The translations under genes and the position numbers were made by a program. The notes below the pieces were generated by a model. That model had not been told where the DNA came from and did not search any database. It was given only the letters and a program-made list of their open reading frames with translations. This document shows positions 17,701 to 20,709 of a DNA stretch of 20,709 nt, piece by piece. Source of the DNA: Didymodactylos carnosus. Its lineage: Eukaryota; Rotifera; Eurotatoria; Philodinida; Philodinidae. The DNA lies in the NCBI GenBank assembly GCA_905250885.1, contig CAJNOQ010003305.1:1-20709 (forward strand), given 5' to 3'. The first letter of the stretch is position 1. Every line of letters starts with the position of its first letter.

Positions 17701-20402
17701 GCAGAAACCTCCCAACAAGCCATACATGATGAGTAAACGCTACTTCTTTCACCCTTCTTGCACTTGCAGAGGGTAAAAAAGCACATGAATCGATAGCTCT
17801 TCAAATTCTCTACAAACTGAACTAGTCAGAATATCTTAACTGGTTGAGTCAGTCAAGGCAGACATGCACAAGAAACGTTCGAGTATCGAAAACACCAGTA
17901 GAACACTCCTTTAGTCATATTTTCTCCGTAAACAAACCATCATATACTTTTCTAAAGTATACGGTTCGATAAACTATCCAATTCTCCACAAACTGAGCTA
18001 GCCCAAATATCTCGACTGATCGCACCAGTCACCAAAGGCATACACGAAGAAGCGTTCGAGTACCAAAGCACGTGCAGCATACTCTTTTAGTCATTTTGCT
18101 GTCATAATAAATATTACTACGCTTCTTTATAGTATTATCATTGATAGCCCGTCAACATCTCCACAAAGCCATCTAGTCCGACCGTCTTGATCGTTTGACC
18201 AGTTTGCACCGACATGTGAAAGAAGCGTTCGAGTGCCGAAAACAGCAACAGAGCACTCTTTTACTCAATATTTTTGTGCGAAAACGAAAAGTTAAACTCT
18301 TTTCAACTGTATACTGTTTGATAGCCCTTGAAATTCTCTACAAACTGAGCTAGTCAGAAAGTCTTGATGAGTTGCTTCGGTCATCATAGACATCCAAAAG
18401 AAACGATCGAGTACCGAAAACAGAGCATTCATTTAGTCATATTTCCTCCCAAAACGAAAAATTATACACGTCTCTATGGCATACTGTTCAATAGCCCTTC
18501 AAATGCCCTACAAGCTAAGCTGATGAGAACGTCTCCACCGCTCGACGCAGTTACCAAAGGCATACGAAAGAAGCATGGGAGTGCGCAAAACACGTGCAGG
18601 AAACTACTTTGATCGTTTTCCTTTCCTAATAAAAAATTATGTGTGTTTTTAAAATATCAGACTTTTTGTTTGTGTTTTCTCTTCATCTATCGAATTAGAA
18701 GATGTAAGGAATGATAGAAGAAATGAACTTTGAGTAAGTATTCGTTCATTTTGATCTAGTATTCGATTAATCAGTTTCATTTTATCATTTTCATTGATAA
18801 ATTCCTGTACTTTATTGCTTTGTAAACACTATGAGTCATCATACTTTAGGTTTTCACTAGCAGACAAAATCATAATTTTCATTGTTTAACAGTTGTTGTT
18901 GAATGATTATTATTACTACTAATGCTGGAAGTCTTGTTGTCTGGATATACTAATAAAAGTTCAATCAAATGTGATTTCTTTACTGATGGTGGTACACGTA
19001 TATTTAACTTCTCTCATACATTGACTTTTCAAGCGGTGACGTGCCATTGCATTTTACTAAAGGGTTTAGTAAACGACGTTTTTTTTAAGACTGTAGCCAG
19101 TTTATTTTATGTGTAAGCATGCCTAATTTCTTTCGTATAGTTTACGTGGTTCAAGCTCAAATCAAACTGTTTCTCATTTGTCATAACGAGTAAAGAGGAT
19201 TTACATCGTTTGTGCTCTCTTCTCAAACTTAAAGAGTGTATTTCTTTTACTCTATTCTATTTTATTTGTGAACTATAATTCAGGTTAACAAAGGACCCTT
19301 TTCTCCCTCACGAGTATAAATAGCCGTGTAATGTCGTGCCACAGTTATTTATAATTTTAACCATATCTGCGAAAAGTGTTACGCATTCAATAAAAGGGAA
19401 ACTTTATCTAACTACCAGATTCTTGCCCAAGATTTAACAGAATTTCGCATCTTCTAAGGTGAACGGGGTGGTCAAGGAGCCCTAGGTGGAATGGGTCGTC
19501 AAGGAACACCAGGTGTAATGGGGCCACAAGGTCCAGCTGGTCAAAAGGGTACGTATCTATTGAAAAACAGCATCTTCAAATAACAGCTTTTTCCTGAACA
19601 TCTATGCGGTCAAACCTTTTTCTAACCACGTGGATTTGTAGGGCAGACTTTTCTGATCAAAATAAGGCGTTGCACAGCCCTTTATGATATTGTGTCAAAA
19701 AGTTACAAGCATTGTCCCACAAGTCCTAGAGTCGATCAACCAATACACAGCGTTTCTCGCAAAATCTCTTTTACGACTACTCTTTATCCGCCCTACTCCT
19801 TTAAAACGTTTCGGAAAAATTAGAGAGACTTTATTTACTTTTTGGAAACGTTTTAAATTTCTTCTGAAGTAAACTTAAACTGAAAAATCCAACAAGATCA
19901 CGAGATAGAAAAAACATTTCTCTACTCTATAAAACCAACCCGAAATTTCCATCTTGAAAAGTGCCGGAGATATTTTCGAACTACGAAAGCATACTTTTTT
20001 ACCACTAATTTAAGAATAACTAACTAATAACTATAATAACCCTCGATAGGTTATTCAAACGACCTGCTGAAAAAATCGACAAGAGAATTTATATGGTTTG
20101 GCTCTCTTCTCAAACTTAAAGAGTGTATTTCTTTCACTCTATTCTATTTTATTTGTGAACTATAATTCAGGTTAACAAAGGACCCTTTTCCCTCTCACGA
20201 GTATAAATAGCCGTGTAATGTCGTGCCACAGTTATTTATAATATTAACCATATGTACGAAAAGCGTTGCTCCATCAATAAAAGAAAAACTAACCACCAGA
20301 TCCCTAACCAACATTTGACAGAATTTCTCATTTTCTAAGGTGAAAGGGGTAGTCAAGGAGCACCAGGTGTAATGGGGCCACAAAGTCCAGCTGGCGAAAA
20401 GG
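11737..20402 (+). CDS. Secreted collagen-like protein gene, at least six exons, 3' end outside window
   Basis: Predicted exons are 11737-11788, 12285-12440, 13726-13788, 15603-15665, 19459-19548 and 20340-20402. They sum to 487 nt (162 codons plus 1), and every junction is phase 1. The product has a hydrophobic signal peptide (MTFKMILILVCIVLLPV), a Cys-rich segment (ASQCNGRGCLKW...SGCTCSNCG) and then Gly-X-Y triplets ending each exon in GPAGQKG or a variant. The family is triple-helical secreted proteins, such as short non-fibrillar collagens or C1q-like proteins. The trimerising C-terminal domain would lie beyond 20709, so the subtype is unknown. Each Gly-X-Y exon starts with the second base of a Gly codon, as is common in type IV-like rather than fibrillar collagen genes. 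The coding exons are tiny against 0.5-3.8-kb introns filled with mobile elements. Confidence 0.85.
11886..11939. repeat. Perfect 21-bp-arm hairpin in intron 1
   Basis: Arms 11886-11906 and 11919-11939 are exact reverse complements (core ACTAGTATATT/AATATACTAGT) with a 12-bp loop containing another CACTAG. The position is intronic or 5'-proximal. It may be a MITE tip, a small-RNA hairpin or a regulatory palindrome. Nothing in the sequence decides between these. Confidence 0.85.
12285..12440 (+). CDS. Exon 2: Cys-rich segment and first Gly-X-Y triplets
   Basis: The acceptor TTGATAGTTTTAG ends at 12284 after a pyrimidine-rich tract, and the donor is AAAGG|GTAAGT. The translation begins ATTASNCASQCNGRGC, then SGCTCSNCGHN, then GPLIPQGPAGQK plus G. 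Its seven Cys residues suggest a small disulfide knot or interchain disulfides before the helix. The first Gly-X-Y stretch is imperfect (GPLIPQ lacks a Gly). The reading frame is also open upstream to an ATG at 12113, so a single longer first exon is possible. Confidence 0.8.
12943..13547. mobile_element. 605-bp fold-back element in intron 2
   Basis: Arms about 12943-13224 and 13264-13547 are inverted copies, roughly 80% identical by eye. Outer ends are GAGGGAA and TTCCCTC. Inner landmarks are ACAAATCGCTTTTAGCC, CAGTGGACTATAGGCAATCG, TTTGTAGCGCGTGAAATTCT and AAGTTATAGAATTT, with their complements. The loop is only about 39 bp. There is no gene and no clear target-site duplication. It resembles a long-TIR MITE. 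Confidence 0.85.
13726..13788 (+). CDS. Exon 3: 63-bp Gly-X-Y cassette
   Basis: The acceptor is TTGTCATTTTCTAAG and the donor is AAAGG|GTAAGT. It reads (G)ERGSHGAPGVIGSQGPAGQK(G), seven uninterrupted triplets, entering and leaving in phase 1. The exon can be skipped or duplicated without a frame change. Confidence 0.9.
13954..14769. mobile_element. 816-bp hAT-like MITE with 8-bp target-site duplication
   Basis: The terminal inverted repeats begin TAGGCATGCAACGGTTACGG and end CCGTTGCATGCCTA. The 5' TAGGxATG pattern fits the Ac branch of hAT transposons. It is flanked by GATGCAAC (13946-13953) and GATGTAAC (14770-14777), an 8-bp duplication with one change, as hAT elements make. Inverted arms extend to about 14235 and back to about 14510 (260-280 bp). 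Near the tips they contain repeated AACCGTTA/TAACCGTAA motifs. No transposase is encoded, so the element is non-autonomous. It split an older intron sequence next to the dead exon at 14798. Confidence 0.88.
14798..14860 (+). pseudogene. Dead 63-bp collagen cassette
   Basis: After ...AACAGAATTTCTCATTTTGTGAG, the 63 bases align without gaps to the live cassettes. They translate as DRSAKRTPVVMGPQVLFRPK, keeping the VMGPQ core while four of the expected helix glycines are replaced. The donor position reads GG|CTGTGT instead of GG|GTAAGT. The loss of glycine and of the splice donor together indicate decay. If used, it would interrupt the triple helix. Confidence 0.8.
15413..15513. repeat. Inverted repeat around TTTAGTAAAATGCAATG
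   Basis: TTTAGTAAAATGCAATGACA at 15413-15432 (running on to 15434) pairs with the complementary sequence at 15492-15513 with one mismatch. Inside it, AGGGGTTTAGT and ACTAAACCCT pair as well. The right arm belongs to the 66-bp repeat shared with 19021-19086. Confidence 0.75.
15473..15538 (+). repeat. 66-bp dispersed repeat, copy 1
   Basis: From TTGACTTTTCAAGCGGTGAC to the T-run after AAACGACG, this is identical to 19021-19086 on the same strand. Both copies lie in introns of the collagen gene. The flanks differ, which suggests two insertions or remnants of one small transposon family rather than part of the exon duplication. Confidence 0.9.
15603..15665 (+). CDS. Exon 4: 63-bp Gly-X-Y cassette
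   Basis: The acceptor is CTCATTTTCTAAG and the donor AAAGG|GTAAGT. It reads (G)EMGRQGVPGGMGPQGPAGQK(G), with seven perfect triplets, phase 1 to phase 1. Its RQG.PGG.GPQ core resembles the second part of exon 5, and exon 5 may have arisen by fusion of such units. Confidence 0.9.
15666..16307. other. Start of intron 4
   Basis: No gene. 15666-15700 retains the post-exon block (AAGGTGCCTCGGCTA) also found after exon 3. 16160-16310 carries degenerate repeats of AAGAATCTTA/TCTTACAAGAATC. Confidence 0.5.
16308..16548. repeat. Fold-back with 74-bp arms, about 96% identical
   Basis: Arms 16308-16381 and 16475-16548 differ at three positions by eye. They run GAGAAACATGATCGACTCTC to GCTCTACCAGTGCGCA. 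The loop begins with a 20-bp direct copy of the inner arm end (GCCTGCTCTACCAGTGCGCA at 16362-16381 and again at 16385-16404). A young non-autonomous element or hairpin locus. Confidence 0.88.
16926..17701. mobile_element. Possible 776-bp non-autonomous DNA transposon
   Basis: CACAGTGGGCAA at 16926-16937 is inverted exactly at 17690-17701 (TTGCCCACTGTG), with CATGTGG and ACACATGG just inside. Possible flanking duplications are only 2-3 bp (CA or GCA), so the superfamily is open. The interior has no transposase and contains a hairpin (GTGGTTTTC...GAAAACCAC, about 17072-17097). Confidence 0.55.
17792..18655 (+). repeat. Tandem repeat, about five units of ~175 bp
   Basis: Unit starts, marked by GATAGCCCTTCAAATTCTCT-like sequence, fall at 17792, 17968, 18143, 18320 and 18490, so spacings are 176, 175, 177 and 170 bp. 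Shared blocks in each unit are CTCTACAAACTGAGCTAGTC, AAGAAGCGTTCGAGTACCGA and CTCTTTTAGTCATATTTTC. Units are well diverged (unit 3 and unit 5 most), so the array is old. It sits in intron 4 of the collagen gene. The strand is arbitrary. The minus strand of most units contains TAGCTCAGTTTGTAGAG, which looks like a tRNA A-box, but no matching B-box follows. Confidence 0.88.
19021..19086 (+). repeat. 66-bp dispersed repeat, copy 2
   Basis: Identical to 15473-15538, beginning TTGACTTTTCAAGCGGTGAC and ending in a T-run. Only the right half of the inverted repeat seen at copy 1 is present here. Confidence 0.9.
19190..19458 (+). repeat. Duplicated pre-exon intron block, copy before exon 5
   Basis: 19214-19458 aligns with 20101-20339 (offset 887 falling to 881 through small indels). 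Shared stretches include AACTATAATTCAGGTTAACA and ACGAGTATAAATAGCCGTGT. Similarity is strong for about 150 bp and weaker toward the acceptor. Together with the exon it forms a duplicated cassette of about 300 bp. Confidence 0.9.
19459..19548 (+). CDS. Exon 5: 90-bp Gly-X-Y cassette
   Basis: The acceptor is CATCTTCTAAG and the donor AAAGG|GTACGT. It has ten perfect triplets: (G)ERGGQGALGGMGRQGTPG, then VMGPQGPAGQK(G). It is 27 bp longer than its neighbours. RGGQGALGGM and MGRQGTPGVM look like an internal three-triplet duplication or a fusion of two cassette types. Phase 1 to phase 1. Confidence 0.9.
19800..19858. repeat. Intronic inverted repeat, 13-bp perfect arms extended
   Basis: TTTAAAACGTTTCGGAAAAA at 19800-19819 pairs with TTTTTGGAAACGTTTTAAAT near 19838-19858, leaving an AT-rich loop of about 20 bp. 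It could be a small MITE remnant. Confidence 0.7.
20077..20339 (+). repeat. Duplicated pre-exon intron block, copy before exon 6
   Basis: Second member of the pair with 19190-19458; see that entry for the shared stretches. The sequence is slightly shorter near the acceptor. Confidence 0.9.
20340..20402 (+). CDS. Exon 6: 63-bp Gly-X-Y cassette with one Gly-to-Ser change
   Basis: The acceptor is CTCATTTTCTAAG and the donor AAAGG|GTAAGT. It reads (G)ERGSQGAPGVMGPQSPAGEK(G). The fifth triplet Gly is Ser (AGT for GGT), a single-base helix interruption, and GQK has become GEK. The splice sites are intact, so it is probably still used. Confidence 0.88.
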
Positions 20403-20709
20403 GTAAGTATCTATGTCAACACAGATGAAAGGTGTTTCGGTTCAGATACAAACTCAACACCCTCTAGAATCTTGTTCGTTATAATTGCCAGTATCACACA
20501 CAAAAAGGTCTCGCGAACTTGAAATATAGTTTAAAACGTTTTGAAGCAGAATGTAGATCACGATAAAGTTACACACGGTGATTTAAGAAAACAATTATTT
20601 GATATGTCAAGTAAGTGAATGTTATTTTATTATAGATACCGAAGAATAGGTAACCTGTCAATATTGGCCGAGGGTCTATGAAGAGATAATGCCCCGTTTC
20701 TGGCACTAA
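20403..20709. other. Intron 6, running out of the window
   Basis: 20403-20490 repeats the post-exon block after exon 3 (ACAAACTCAACACCCTCTAG for CGAACTCAACACCCTCTAG, then TTGTTCGTTATAATT). No further exon is seen before the window ends. Confidence 0.7.

Larger units (their letters stand above)
18656..19458. other. End of intron 4
   Basis: 18656-19020 is AT-rich with nothing recognised. 19021-19086 is copy 2 of the 66-bp repeat. From about 19190 the sequence is the intron block duplicated before exon 6, ending in the acceptor CATCTTCTAAG. Confidence 0.6.
19549..20339. other. Intron 5
   Basis: No gene. 19800-19858 forms a stem (TTTAAAACGTTTC with GAAACGTTTTAAA). From about 20077 it contains the second copy of the duplicated pre-exon block, ending in acceptor CTCATTTTCTAAG. 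Confidence 0.7.

Noticed and set aside
18364-18612. 82-codon plus-strand frame in the tandem array
   Set aside because: It spans two repeat units, and the corresponding frame is not kept open in the other units.
17792-18655. CRISPR-like or tRNA cluster reading of the regular repeats
   Set aside because: The unit is about 175 bp and diverged throughout, without short identical repeats and unique spacers, and with no complete tRNA fold.

Overview
This window is eukaryotic, most probably from an invertebrate animal. It is AT-rich. It has GT-AG introns (donors GTAAGT or GTACGT, acceptors of the TTTTCTAAG type), one gene of a secreted collagen-like protein whose Gly codons are split by introns, a decayed non-LTR retrotransposon, and many fold-back repeats. 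A rotifer or similar small-genome invertebrate is possible, but nothing here fixes the taxon. No prokaryotic operons, rRNA, tRNA or CRISPR array were seen.

Left part (1-9261). A two-exon gene on the minus strand (2748 to 1245) encodes a predicted secreted 479-residue protein. It has a signal peptide, a possible FAMeT-like beta-sandwich region and a Ser/Thr-rich tail. Its 5' 497 coding bases plus about 295 bp upstream (2252-3043) recur without visible difference at 8470-9261, in the same orientation 6218 bp away. The second copy is cut after codon 166 and joined to an AGTCC-rich repeat, giving a chimeric, probably dead reading frame. Between the copies lie a large fold-back element (5271-6211) and a composite repeat (about 6728-8466) with two more fold-backs nested in it.

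Middle (9262-11736). This holds the 3' end of a LINE-type retrotransposon (about 9917-10815), with the end of the ORF2 region and a terminal zinc finger, broken by a stop and frameshifts. The rest is unassigned.

Right part (11737 to beyond the end). A plus-strand collagen-like gene runs out of the window. A signal-peptide exon and a Cys-rich exon are followed by Gly-X-Y exons of 63, 63, 90 and 63 bp. Each begins with GT and ends with G, so every junction splits a glycine codon and each exon is a frame-neutral cassette of 7 or 10 triplets. A further 63-bp cassette (14798-14860) has lost glycines and its donor and is a dead exon. Intron sequence next to the cassettes is also duplicated, so the array grew by tandem duplication of exon plus intron. 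The introns have taken in a 605-bp fold-back, a hAT-like MITE with an 8-bp target duplication, a 74-bp-arm fold-back, a possible 776-bp DNA transposon and a roughly 175-bp five-unit tandem repeat. A lone inverted copy of that repeat lies near 440-610.

All splice sites are predicted from sequence alone, with no transcript support.
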